A DNA stretch of 51,620 nt, taken from Rhabdaerophilum sp. SD176. GTDB lineage: Bacteria > Pseudomonadota > Alphaproteobacteria > Rhizobiales > Beijerinckiaceae. The stretch covers positions 1-51,620 of the forward strand of contig NZ_JARJNS010000012.1 in assembly GCF_030143245.1 (NCBI RefSeq), written 5' to 3'. The translations under genes and the position numbers were made by a program. The notes under the pieces were generated by a model. That model searched no databases and was not told the DNA's origin. It saw nothing but the letters and a program-made list of their open reading frames with translations. Below are positions 33,625-41,449 of the stretch, piece after piece (position 1 is the stretch's first letter; every line of letters begins with the position of its first letter).

Positions 33625-35388
33625 CTACACCTTGTTCCCAGGCCCAGCCCGATGCTCCATATCCGGGCGGTTTTGCAGCCGGGCGCGCTGTTTCGGCAGC
33701 CGGTTCGCCAGGGCGGGTGGGAGCGGCTCGACATTGATGGTCCGACCGAGATCGGCGAGCCTTTCAGCGCGATCGAGCAGCGTCTTGAGCTGGGGCTTGG
33801 TGAAAGTCGCGTAGGCCTTGCGCTGGTTGCCGGACTTCACGAGGTCGGGATAGTCGAGCGTGTCGGGTGCAATCGTCTTCGCATCCCAGCCCTTGGAGAA
33901 GGCGGCAAGAGCCCGCTCAAGGGCCGGTAACTCGGTCAGGAAGCGGCGCCAGCGATGCTCGTCGAGGTCGAAATCGGCGTTCAGGCGTTCGCCGGCAATC
34001 CGGCCATAATTGACAAGCGCTTCGATCTGCTCCGGGGGCATATCGAGGTTGAGCCCGCCCTCGTCATCGCGGAGGCTGACCGTGACGATGCGCTCACGGT
34101 AGCCGACGAGGATCGATTGCAGGGAATCCTGCCAATCTTTCGCGCTGGCGAAGAGGCCACCCATGAATCCGCCGAGCCCCTTTACGCGATAGGTCGGCAA
34201 CAATCCGCCGTCGGCGGGATCGAGCGGCAATTCCACTCTTTCTTCGGGCGACCCTGTCTTGCCTTCGCGTTCGGGATCCCAGCTGCCGAGCGAGATCCCG
34301 AATGTCGGTGTGGTCGGCAGAAACTGGTCAAAGAAATGGACCGGGAAATTGGAGGATACGCCGCCATCGGAGAACAGGCAGCGTTGCAGTCGTGGAACCT
34401 TGCTGTCCTCATCGATCGTGAAGTCCCGGCGGTAGAGCGGAACGATGGTGAAAAGCAGCGGGAAGCTCAGGCTCATGCGCGCCAGCACAACGACCGGCAG
34501 GTCTTCCGTCCTGAACAGGCGCAGATCGCCGCGTTCGCTGCCCCAATCCTCGCCCACCTCTTTCGTATGGGCGACCATGAAATCGACAATGCGATCCGGG
34601 AAGATCTCGCGGAATTCGCGGGGAGAATACGCGAAGATATTCTCGTCCATAGGCAGGGTGTAGGGCCGACGGCTGGAGACATCCGTTGTCACGGTCTGCA
34701 GCCGGATGCCCTTCTTCCAGAGCATACCGATGGTCAGCGGCCCCGAGCCTTCGGGAAGCCCGGCGACCTTGTCGATGGTATCGGCCATCCAGTCGCACAG
34801 GCCGGGCTCGGCGATGTCGGGTTGGGTGCGCCCCGGGCAAAGGCCGAAATCCCGGGCCGGCAGTTTTTCGGCGAGGTCCTTGTAGAGCGCATAAGACGGA
34901 AGCGCGAAGAGACCCGCGATGCCAACTCCGGTGGACACCAGAGTGGAGAACATACTGAAGCCGGACATCACATGGGCGAACAGGCCGGTACCCAACGCGC
35001 CTCCGGCAAGGCCGAGAATAGCCTTTGCGGGATAGGCCCGGATCAGTGCGGCCAACACGGCCGATTTCTTCTTCGTCATCCCGGCGAGTATGACCTCGAA
35101 GAGCGGGCGGAACTCGGGGCGAGGCTGGAACAGCGACAGCAGATGTTTCGAAAGGTAATCGGGAAGTTGCTTGATCTTGTCGAAGCCGCCTTCTGCACGG
35201 CCAAATTCTGCAGCAGCCGTGATGACGGCCGCGATGGCGCCAGCGGAAGTGCCGCCGATATTCTCGAACCGGTAGCGCTGGGCCAGCTCGACCACGGCCA
35301 TCGGATAGACGACGCCGGAGGTGATCCCGCCCTTCATGACGAGATCGCAGCGGTTGAGCGGCATCGATGACCCTTGGGGCTCGGTCAT
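33625..35388 (-). CDS. patatin-like phospholipase, candidate defence effector
   Basis: A 587-aa patatin. The oxyanion glycine-rich motif MKGGITSGVVYP is followed by nucleophile GTSAG (Ser48) and the catalytic Asp in FSDGGVSSNFP (about 337), so the Ser-Asp dyad is complete. Between them (about 125-175) lie two hydrophobic helices (AILGLAGGALGTGLFAHV and VSTGVGIAGLFALP) that could anchor it to membrane. It resembles the long patatins annotated as RpoH suppressors in rhizobia. Its start is 13 nt after the HNH gene stop in a three-gene operon with an ATPase. Patatins act as membrane-destroying effectors in other defence systems such as CBASS (CapV), so this role is plausible but inferred. Confidence 0.8.
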   Translation of the reverse strand: MTEPQGSSMPLNRCDLVMKGGITSGVVYPMAVVELAQRYRFENIGGTSAGAIAAVITAAAEFGRAEGGFDKIKQLPDYLSKHLLSLFQPRPEFRPLFEVILAGMTKKKSAVLAALIRAYPAKAILGLAGGALGTGLFAHVMSGFSMFSTLVSTGVGIAGLFALPSYALYKDLAEKLPARDFGLCPGRTQPDIAEPGLCDWMADTIDKVAGLPEGSGPLTIGMLWKKGIRLQTVTTDVSSRRPYTLPMDENIFAYSPREFREIFPDRIVDFMVAHTKEVGEDWGSERGDLRLFRTEDLPVVVLARMSLSFPLLFTIVPLYRRDFTIDEDSKVPRLQRCLFSDGGVSSNFPVHFFDQFLPTTPTFGISLGSWDPEREGKTGSPEERVELPLDPADGGLLPTYRVKGLGGFMGGLFASAKDWQDSLQSILVGYRERIVTVSLRDDEGGLNLDMPPEQIEALVNYGRIAGERLNADFDLDEHRWRRFLTELPALERALAAFSKGWDAKTIAPDTLDYPDLVKSGNQRKAYATFTKPQLKTLLDRAERLADLGRTINVEPLPPALANRLPKQRARLQNRPDMEHRAGPGNKV

Positions 35389-35401
35389 GGCAAATCCTTC
35401 C

Positions 35402-36382
35402 TCAGGGCGGGGTGAGCGTGGCAAGCCAATGCTTGATCCATTGCCGGACCATCGCCGAATAGGGCTGGTCCGGCGCAGCCATGGACCGGATCTGGAGAAC
35501 CGTCTGGTCGATCAGCCGTTCGATGGCTTTGACCGCCCTCCTGGCGCGCGGATCGTCAAGGGTAGCAAGGTCTTTCGCGACAATATCGAGTTCGACGATG
35601 ATAAGCCGCAGGAAGGTCAGGTGCTGGATCACCCGGGTGCGCGCCTGGAGGAGGCCGAGACGGTTCAATCCGTAGATCCCAATGGAAGACGCTGCCCGTT
35701 GGGCCACGATATCCATCGTTCCGTTGGCGGCAATCGCGCCGCGCGGCACGACAAGACCGTAGGGCGTTGGCGCATCGACAATGAACCGGAGGAAGAGGTC
35801 CGGATCGTCCCGGCAGGGGTCCAGCAAGAGCGGCCGTTCGTTTGCAAGGGTTTCCGCCGGCTCCTTCACGCGGGTTGGTCCGTCAACCGGGAAGGAATTC
35901 GCCTTTCCGGACGTCCTGAGCACGTGGTTCGCAATTGGCATGTCCTGTGCCGGCGTCATCACGGCCGCGGCAGCTCCTGCCCGGGCCTGATCAATGACCT
36001 GCTCGCGCTTGCGATTGCAATCGAGGCACGAGGGAAGCAGGTTTTCCCAATTGGCTGCCAGCCACCAATAACCGGGATGCGTCTTGTCTTCGGTGATCTC
36101 GGCCTTCGGTCGGTAATGCTCGATATCGACCGGCGCCTGCGAATGATAGTCGCTCTCGCAATAGGCGCATTTCCCGTGGAACAACTGATGCAGCGCGCTT
36201 CGGATCGAATCGTGCTTGTAGGCGGTAAACTCGTAGGCCTTGCCAAACTTCCCGGTCGTCCTGAAGGCTTCGGCGCGCTCGGCGGCCCGGACTTTGGCTT
36301 GCTGGAACTCCTTCGCCGCCGGCGAATTGGGACCGATGAAAGCTTTTGGTAGGTCAACGTCAGCCCGCGCGACCTTACGCAT
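35402..36382 (-). CDS. HNH endonuclease, PtuB-like (TIGR02646 type)
   Basis: A 326-aa protein with an intact HNH nuclease near the N-terminus: CAYC (C72, C75), then IEHYRPK with catalytic His89, and LLPSCLDCN (C119, C122, N123). This is the arrangement of PtuB, the nuclease partner of the PtuA ATPase in Septu and of retron-associated HNH proteins. The last two thirds are helical without named domains. The start overlaps the stop of the upstream ATPase by 8 nt (ATGCGTAA), showing translational coupling. It is longer than short PtuB proteins. Confidence 0.78.
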   Translation of the reverse strand: MRKVARADVDLPKAFIGPNSPAAKEFQQAKVRAAERAEAFRTTGKFGKAYEFTAYKHDSIRSALHQLFHGKCAYCESDYHSQAPVDIEHYRPKAEITEDKTHPGYWWLAANWENLLPSCLDCNRKREQVIDQARAGAAAAVMTPAQDMPIANHVLRTSGKANSFPVDGPTRVKEPAETLANERPLLLDPCRDDPDLFLRFIVDAPTPYGLVVPRGAIAANGTMDIVAQRAASSIGIYGLNRLGLLQARTRVIQHLTFLRLIIVELDIVAKDLATLDDPRARRAVKAIERLIDQTVLQIRSMAAPDQPYSAMVRQWIKHWLATLTPP

Positions 36383-38627
36383 CGAAGGCTCCCTGCAGGA
36401 TGGACACGATCCTTTTTCGCGTTTCCTCGCGGATTTCCTGCCTTTTGGTATCCGGCAGTTCAGGACGTTGCCGGATGTAGTGCGCAACGGCGTCATGGAC
36501 CAGGCGGGACACCTCGCTCCGCCCCAGCATCGGGGGTAATGCGGCATTGATCTCCGACATGAAGGTCTTTCGCAGGCGATCCGCCTCGGCCCCCGGCGCA
36601 CCGGCAAGGGCGGCGGCGAGCTCGGCGATACTTGCGCCGGATCGCGGATCGTCGGTATCGAACAGGGCGAAGAATTCCGATTTCAGCAATTGTTCAATCG
36701 TCAACTGGCTGACATTGGGCAATTCGGCGAGGCGTTCGACCTTGACCGGCAGGTCCGTATCGGCCTGTTCGCCCGGCATCCGCCGTAGCACCATGACTTC
36801 GCCGTCGCGCATGCCGCGCAGACAGAGCGGATCATGGCTCGTGACGATGAAGGTTGCGGCCGGCAAGGCTTTCCGCAAGCCGTCCATGATCTGCACCTTC
36901 CATCGGGGATGCAGATGCGCCTCGACTTCATCGATAAGGATCAGGGCGCGGGCATTATTGAGATCGCTCGGGCCCCAACCGGACTTGCGGTCCTTCATCA
37001 GCCACCGGATCGTGTCGCAGGCCAGGGCGAGGACGGTCCTAAACCCCGAGGAGACCGCATTCAGCGGTGTTGCGGTCGCCGAACTTGATGGGGAAGGGCT
37101 CGTTTCGGTACCGGTGGACGAAACAACGACGCAATAGGTCTCTGATGGTCGGCCGGGCTTGGGCCGTCGCTCAATGTAGGAAAAGCCGCCGCTCGGCCCG
37201 AAAATGTGCCTCAAGGCGGCAATTACCGCATTGAAGGCCTGGTCATCCAGCCCGATGAGCCATTGCTCGGGGTTGGAAAGCAGATGATCACTCTGGAACA
37301 GGCTGATGACCGATCGTTCTGCTCCTCCCTCATGATAGGCCTTCTTGAAGTGGCGATAAGCGCCATAGGCAAAGACAGGCGGAATGCCCTCGGTCGGACC
37401 TTCGGATTTGAAGCCGTCCGGCCGGATCTCAAGGATGCTCTTCGCTTCCTGCCCTTCCGCTGTTGCAAATTCGAGTTCGACCAAGCCCGAGTGCTTCTGT
37501 GGCTGCTCAATGCCCATCTGCGCCGGATCGAGCAGGATGCTGCCCGGCTCTTCCTTGAGCGCCTTGCGCGCCTTGTCATCCACCAACGAGAGCGCCATGG
37601 CTTCGAGAATGGAGGATTTGCCCGCGGCATTCTCGCCAAGGATCAGCAGGCAGGGCGTCGGATCATCCGCCTTCTGGCGCTGCGGCATATCGAAATGCAG
37701 GTTTTCATGCGCCTTGTAGTTCTTCAGGCTCACCGACTTCAGGGCATAAACCGGCGGGGCTAGAGTCTCATCGAGAGCCAGCGAGATTGGAACCATCTCG
37801 GCTGAGGCCATGCTGGAACGGGTGTTCTCCTCCTCGACCAGGGTCGAAACGACAATCAGGAAGAACCCGATAAAGGCTTCGATCTTCTCTCCGTAGAAAT
37901 TGAAGAAGTGCTTTTCGACGAGACTGTAACTTGGTCGGGCGGGAAGCGCTGCCGACATGATGTTGTCGACGATGTGTCGATACATCTCGATTTGGCGAAG
38001 CCTCTCGCCCACAAGCATGGAGCGGTTCAGGTTGAATTGCCGGATCGTGAATTCCCCATTCTCGGTCCGCGGATAGAGCACGCCGTCAAACGTCGAATGA
38101 AAATGGATCGAGAGGTCCTTTTCCTTGCAAGGATCGATCAGCAGGGCGTGTTCCTTGAGCGGCGAGGTCCATCGCCCATCATTCCGTGCAACGTAATCCC
38201 TGTATCGGCTGGTCGTGGGCAACGGGCTGCGGTCGCCGTTGACAGGAAACAAATTGGGTTGCTTTGGCCAGCAATCATCGCAGATCGGGTAGAGATTCTG
38301 CCAGGCATCCGCGAGCCAGCCATAAGCGAGGTGGTCATCCTCGCCTTTGGTCGGCTCGGCATAGCTGGTAGGCCGGAACCGGTACGGCGAAAGATCACCT
38401 CGGCTTTCGCAGAAGGCACAGCGATGTCCGAAGACCTTGCCGAGCTCTTCAGCCAGCGGGCCGTTCTTGCCCGCCAGCCGAGACGGCAGATGCCGGTCTG
38501 GCGGCCGTGTCTGGGCGCGTTCCCGTGGATCGAGTTCAAGGAACGCCAGATACTCCCGGCGCATCTGCACGAATTCGCTGCTCGCCAGAAGTTTCGGTGG
38601 CGATGCCGGGCGTTTTACATAGCGCAT
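36375..38627 (-). CDS. ATPase with degenerate N-terminal HNH module, PtuA-like
   Basis: A 750-aa fusion. Residues 65-130 copy the PtuB-type HNH layout (CAFC at 70-73; WQNLYPICDDC, C116 and C119; then PNLFPV), but the E-H of the catalytic E-H-Y-R-P is Y-R here (PYRFRP), so cutting is unlikely and a structural zinc module is left. From about 300 on it is an SMC/OLD-like AAA_21 ATPase as in PtuA: KNYKAHENLHF, Walker A GENAAGKSS (about 324-332), a loose signature VSSGFRT (about 525), Walker B ILIDEVEAHLHP (about 566) and switch His in TSHDP. It is first in an operon with an intact HNH protein and a patatin. Probably the sensor and assembly core of the system. Confidence 0.78.
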   Translation of the reverse strand: MRYVKRPASPPKLLASSEFVQMRREYLAFLELDPRERAQTRPPDRHLPSRLAGKNGPLAEELGKVFGHRCAFCESRGDLSPYRFRPTSYAEPTKGEDDHLAYGWLADAWQNLYPICDDCWPKQPNLFPVNGDRSPLPTTSRYRDYVARNDGRWTSPLKEHALLIDPCKEKDLSIHFHSTFDGVLYPRTENGEFTIRQFNLNRSMLVGERLRQIEMYRHIVDNIMSAALPARPSYSLVEKHFFNFYGEKIEAFIGFFLIVVSTLVEEENTRSSMASAEMVPISLALDETLAPPVYALKSVSLKNYKAHENLHFDMPQRQKADDPTPCLLILGENAAGKSSILEAMALSLVDDKARKALKEEPGSILLDPAQMGIEQPQKHSGLVELEFATAEGQEAKSILEIRPDGFKSEGPTEGIPPVFAYGAYRHFKKAYHEGGAERSVISLFQSDHLLSNPEQWLIGLDDQAFNAVIAALRHIFGPSGGFSYIERRPKPGRPSETYCVVVSSTGTETSPSPSSSATATPLNAVSSGFRTVLALACDTIRWLMKDRKSGWGPSDLNNARALILIDEVEAHLHPRWKVQIMDGLRKALPAATFIVTSHDPLCLRGMRDGEVMVLRRMPGEQADTDLPVKVERLAELPNVSQLTIEQLLKSEFFALFDTDDPRSGASIAELAAALAGAPGAEADRLRKTFMSEINAALPPMLGRSEVSRLVHDAVAHYIRQRPELPDTKRQEIREETRKRIVSILQGAFDA

Positions 38628-38902
38628 GGCTGGAACCCGCAGGATTGGACGTCACAACTGTGAAACCTCGTCCTTCCGCGCGTCTGTGGCAATATCCACA
38701 ATGGCTTGCTGGGGTGCGCAACAGGTTCGTGCGTTGGTAAGTGTAAACTTGTGCTGGACCGCCCTACTGGAGCGGCGACTGCCGAACGCTATCCCGTTTT
38801 TCGCCAGCTCTGGGGTCGAGACCCTGAATCCATCGACCTGCCAGGTCAACAATTCGATTTGGGCCGCTCTGTGCAGACGTCTCTCAACACCGGCCCTGGC
38901 CT
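38628..38902. other. short region upstream of the HNH-ATPase operon
   Basis: 275 bases between the ATPase start and the thermonuclease stop. Open frames of 90 codons on the minus strand and 97 on the plus strand overlap each other and show no convincing coding character or match. The operon promoter should lie here. Confidence 0.4.
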
Positions 38903-39718
38903 CTATCTCGCCGATTTCCGCCATCCCGCGCCAATGGCATCTGCTTCATTGCAGAACCAGCGTTTGCCGGTTTTGGGATCCATCACCACGCGGCCATAGT
39001 GACGCATTCCGGGGAGATGATAGATTTTCTCGCCCTTGTTGTTGACGTTGCCTTTGATGCTGCAACCCGGCGCTTCAGCAAGGAGCCCGGATTGCCAGCC
39101 CGGCGGCCGATCCGGCGAGCGTTCAGGGAGACCAGGAAGGCGGGCAATTCCGGCAATCGTAGTCGACGCTGGGCGCTTGTCGGGATCTTCCGGTGGGTGT
39201 TCCGCATCGAGTGTGGCGGGAGAGCCGTGGCGCCAATCCCAAGGCGCAGCAAATCGTCCTTGCCAGAGACCGCGGCGCTTAGACCGGGCGATGGCTTCAT
39301 CAGGCAAGAATTCGACGGAGTAGCGTCGGAAGGCCAGTGCAAAGCCCTGCCGTACTAATTCTCGATTGAGATTGGTTCTTCCTGCGCGGCAAATTGCCAG
39401 CACACGCCCATAGGCGTCGCGCTTGTCACCACGGCATTCGACAGTTTCGCCCTCGACCAGCGATCTCAATTCACCGGCGGCCAACTTGCCGCAAGGCCAG
39501 CTCGTGCCATCGAGCAACTCGCAGTCCTGGCCGATCTCTGGCGCATCGATGCCTTGTAGACGGAACTCGATGCCTTGTATCACCAAACCGTCACCGTCCT
39601 TGACCGTCGCAGGCCCAACTACCGTTTGGGCGAAGGGGGTCCCGACAGACGCAAAACCCACCATGATTGCCAGCAGCATGGCATTCTGGTTGGAAGCGCT
39701 AAATCCGAATATCATCAT
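38903..39718 (-). CDS. secreted thermonuclease-family protein with sunset-like C-terminus
   Basis: A 271-aa protein. An N-terminal signal peptide (AMLLAIMVGFASVGTPFAQ) is followed by a staphylococcal-nuclease-like domain (DGDGLVIQGIEFRLQGIDAPE, then DAYGRVLAIC and LVRQGFALAFRRY); the Arg-Asp-Glu catalytic pattern is largely present. A proline-rich linker leads to a C-terminal module (CSIKGNVNNKGEKIYHLPG...RWFCNEADAIGAGWRK) seen on cell-surface nucleases. It should act in the periplasm or outside on nucleic acid. MLLAIMVGF at residue 14 could be the true start. It is not obviously tied to the defence genes. Confidence 0.82.
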   Translation of the reverse strand: MMIFGFSASNQNAMLLAIMVGFASVGTPFAQTVVGPATVKDGDGLVIQGIEFRLQGIDAPEIGQDCELLDGTSWPCGKLAAGELRSLVEGETVECRGDKRDAYGRVLAICRAGRTNLNRELVRQGFALAFRRYSVEFLPDEAIARSKRRGLWQGRFAAPWDWRHGSPATLDAEHPPEDPDKRPASTTIAGIARLPGLPERSPDRPPGWQSGLLAEAPGCSIKGNVNNKGEKIYHLPGMRHYGRVVMDPKTGKRWFCNEADAIGAGWRKSAR

Positions 39719-39861
39719 GTTGCGATGTTCGGGTGCCCGGCCCTAACCGTCAAGCATGACGAGATACTGGCCTAGTATCGGGTTATGCCTGGTCATTCGA
39801 AAGCAACAGCAATCGCGAATGGACCCTGGCGATCCAAATGAGCCTCGGCTAGCTTCCGCCC

Positions 39862-40737
39862 ATGGCCTATTGCGTCTTCATGCACAAACCGGATTCGATT
39901 TACGACGACAGTCCGGCGGTCCAATACCAGTTCCCGAAGCGGTACCTTGGCCGCGCGGAACCCAGCATCGGTGACTGGATCGTCTATCTCGAGCCCACCA
40001 AGGTGCGCGGCAGCCGCGGATATTTTGCTATTGCCCGGGTGCAGCAGATCATCCCTGACCCGAAGGCAGCGGGGATGTTTCTCGCGCTGATCGAACCGAA
40101 TTCGTATCTCGACTTCGCCAATGCGGTGCCGTTCAGCGATACTGGCGGCCCGATCGAGCGTGGCCTCCTGAATGCCGAGGGCAAGCTCTCTGGAAGAGCC
40201 CAATCAGCGGTTCGGCCGATTTCCAATGCGGATTTCAACCGTATTCTTGATCGCGGTCTCGAAGATCGCGAGCCCCTTCTCCCGCGTGACGGCCAGTCTG
40301 CACAGGAACCGCTTGTTTTCGAGCAACAACGCGACCGCGTCCTGCAGCTGACCTCCCGTACCGTCCGGGATCGCGTCTTTCGCCGGATCGTCCTCCGCGC
40401 CTATGGCGAACGCTGTGCAGTGACAGGCCTCAAGCTGATCAATGGAGGTGGCCGGGCCGAGGTAAATGCGGCGCATATCCGGCCGGTCGAGGCCAACGGG
40501 CCTGACACAGTCCATAATGGCCTCGCGCTTTCCGGAACCGCGCATTGGATGTTTGATCGCGGCTTGATCAGCCTCGGCGATGATCTTCAGATCCTGATCT
40601 CGCGGCACGCGAATGACCCGGACGGCGTTCGGGCCTTCATCAATCGCTCAGGCTTCGCAAGCCCGCCAATCAACGGGAAAGACAGGCCGTACCCGCAGTT
40701 TCTGGCGTGGCACCGGGAGAATTGCTTCAAGTGTTAA
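39862..40737 (+). CDS. HNH endonuclease with possible PUA/EVE-type reader domain
   Basis: A 291-aa protein. The C-terminal half is an HNH_2 endonuclease: YGERCAVTGLK, then NAAHIRPVEANGPD, then NGLALSGTAHWMFDRGL, with the His-Asn-His set intact. The N-terminal 120 residues (AYCVFMHKPDSIYDD, RYLGRAEPSIGDWIVYLEP and YFAIARVQQI) look like a PUA-superfamily domain of the EVE/ASCH/SRA type, which reads modified bases in type IV restriction enzymes. It could thus be a modification-dependent nuclease acting on phage DNA carrying hydroxymethyl- or methylcytosine. The nuclease is clear; the reader domain is inferred from layout. The gene stands alone, plus strand, between minus-strand operons. Confidence 0.75.
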   Translation: MAYCVFMHKPDSIYDDSPAVQYQFPKRYLGRAEPSIGDWIVYLEPTKVRGSRGYFAIARVQQIIPDPKAAGMFLALIEPNSYLDFANAVPFSDTGGPIERGLLNAEGKLSGRAQSAVRPISNADFNRILDRGLEDREPLLPRDGQSAQEPLVFEQQRDRVLQLTSRTVRDRVFRRIVLRAYGERCAVTGLKLINGGGRAEVNAAHIRPVEANGPDTVHNGLALSGTAHWMFDRGLISLGDDLQILISRHANDPDGVRAFINRSGFASPPINGKDRPYPQFLAWHRENCFKC

Positions 40738-40797
40738 CGGCCCGAGCAGGCCTTCGGACAGCGCCCCCGCCCGCGTCGAATGGCGGCAAGCGGATGT

Positions 40798-41352
40798 TCA
40801 AACTGAAAACTGTGCCACCGCGCGCTCGAGCCGGTCCGAAAGGCGGCCCGGCATCACATCCCGATAGATTGAGGCCAGCGACTGGTAATACCAACGCGTT
40901 CCCTGGGCGCCGCCATTAAATCGATCCCAGAGCCCGTCGCCCTGAGCCCGATAGTCGAACAGGATGGCCTCGGCATTGTGGGTTTTGTCGGCCAGCGAGA
41001 CGAGCAGGCTTTGGGGAGCTTTCTGGGGCAGCTTGGCGAGGTAGAGCTCCTTGCGACGACGCCAGGCCGGCTTCGGCTCATCCCAAGAGTCGGTGCAATC
41101 ATAGACAATGTCGGCGACGGCTGTACCAAAACGCCGCCGGATTTCATCCAGCGTGTCCTGACCGCCCTGATCCTCTGCGGCATCATGCAAGAGTGCCCCG
41201 ATGGCCTGGTCTTCGGTTCCGCCATGCTCGATCACGAGCGATGCGACGCTCATCAGATGCGAGATGTAGGGAATGCTCGTCCCTTTGCGCAGCTGAAGCC
41301 GATGCAGGTCATGCGCATAGCGAAAGGCATCGTCGTAGCGGGTTGTGAGCAA
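40798..41352 (-). CDS. HD-domain phosphohydrolase (RelA/SpoT hydrolase-like)
   Basis: A 184-aa single-domain HD protein: YAHDLHRLQLRKGTSIPYISHLMSVA (first His), ALLHDAAED (His-Asp pair) and LADKTHNAE (last Asp) follow the HD4 pattern of SpoT-like and Mesh1-like (p)ppGpp or nucleotide phosphohydrolases. The KG-x-x-I-P-Y-I-x-H string is typical of this group. The catalytic set looks complete, and there is no synthetase domain. It lies 97 nt downstream of the six-gene restriction chain and may be a seventh member; a nucleotide-signalling or toxin role is conceivable but inferred. Confidence 0.8.
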   Translation of the reverse strand: MLTTRYDDAFRYAHDLHRLQLRKGTSIPYISHLMSVASLVIEHGGTEDQAIGALLHDAAEDQGGQDTLDEIRRRFGTAVADIVYDCTDSWDEPKPAWRRRKELYLAKLPQKAPQSLLVSLADKTHNAEAILFDYRAQGDGLWDRFNGGAQGTRWYYQSLASIYRDVMPGRLSDRLERAVAQFSV

Positions 41353-41449
41353 GGAAAGACCTCCGAATGTTCAAAATGATTGTCAGAATCCTATCGAGAT
41401 TTCGGTCTGCTGCCCGTCAAGGCACGAAAGTGTCTTTTGCCTAATGAAG

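Noticed and set aside
33955-35370. Plus-strand open frame of 471 codons
   Set aside because: It is the antisense shadow of the patatin gene, which has complete catalytic motifs on the other strand; the plus-strand product has no motif.
35321-36352. Plus-strand open frame of 343 codons
   Set aside because: Antisense to the HNH gene, which has an intact HNH motif.
38652-38924. 90-codon minus-strand open frame between thermonuclease and ATPase
   Set aside because: It overlaps the thermonuclease end, has no recognisable motif and competes with an equally long open frame on the plus strand; left unannotated.
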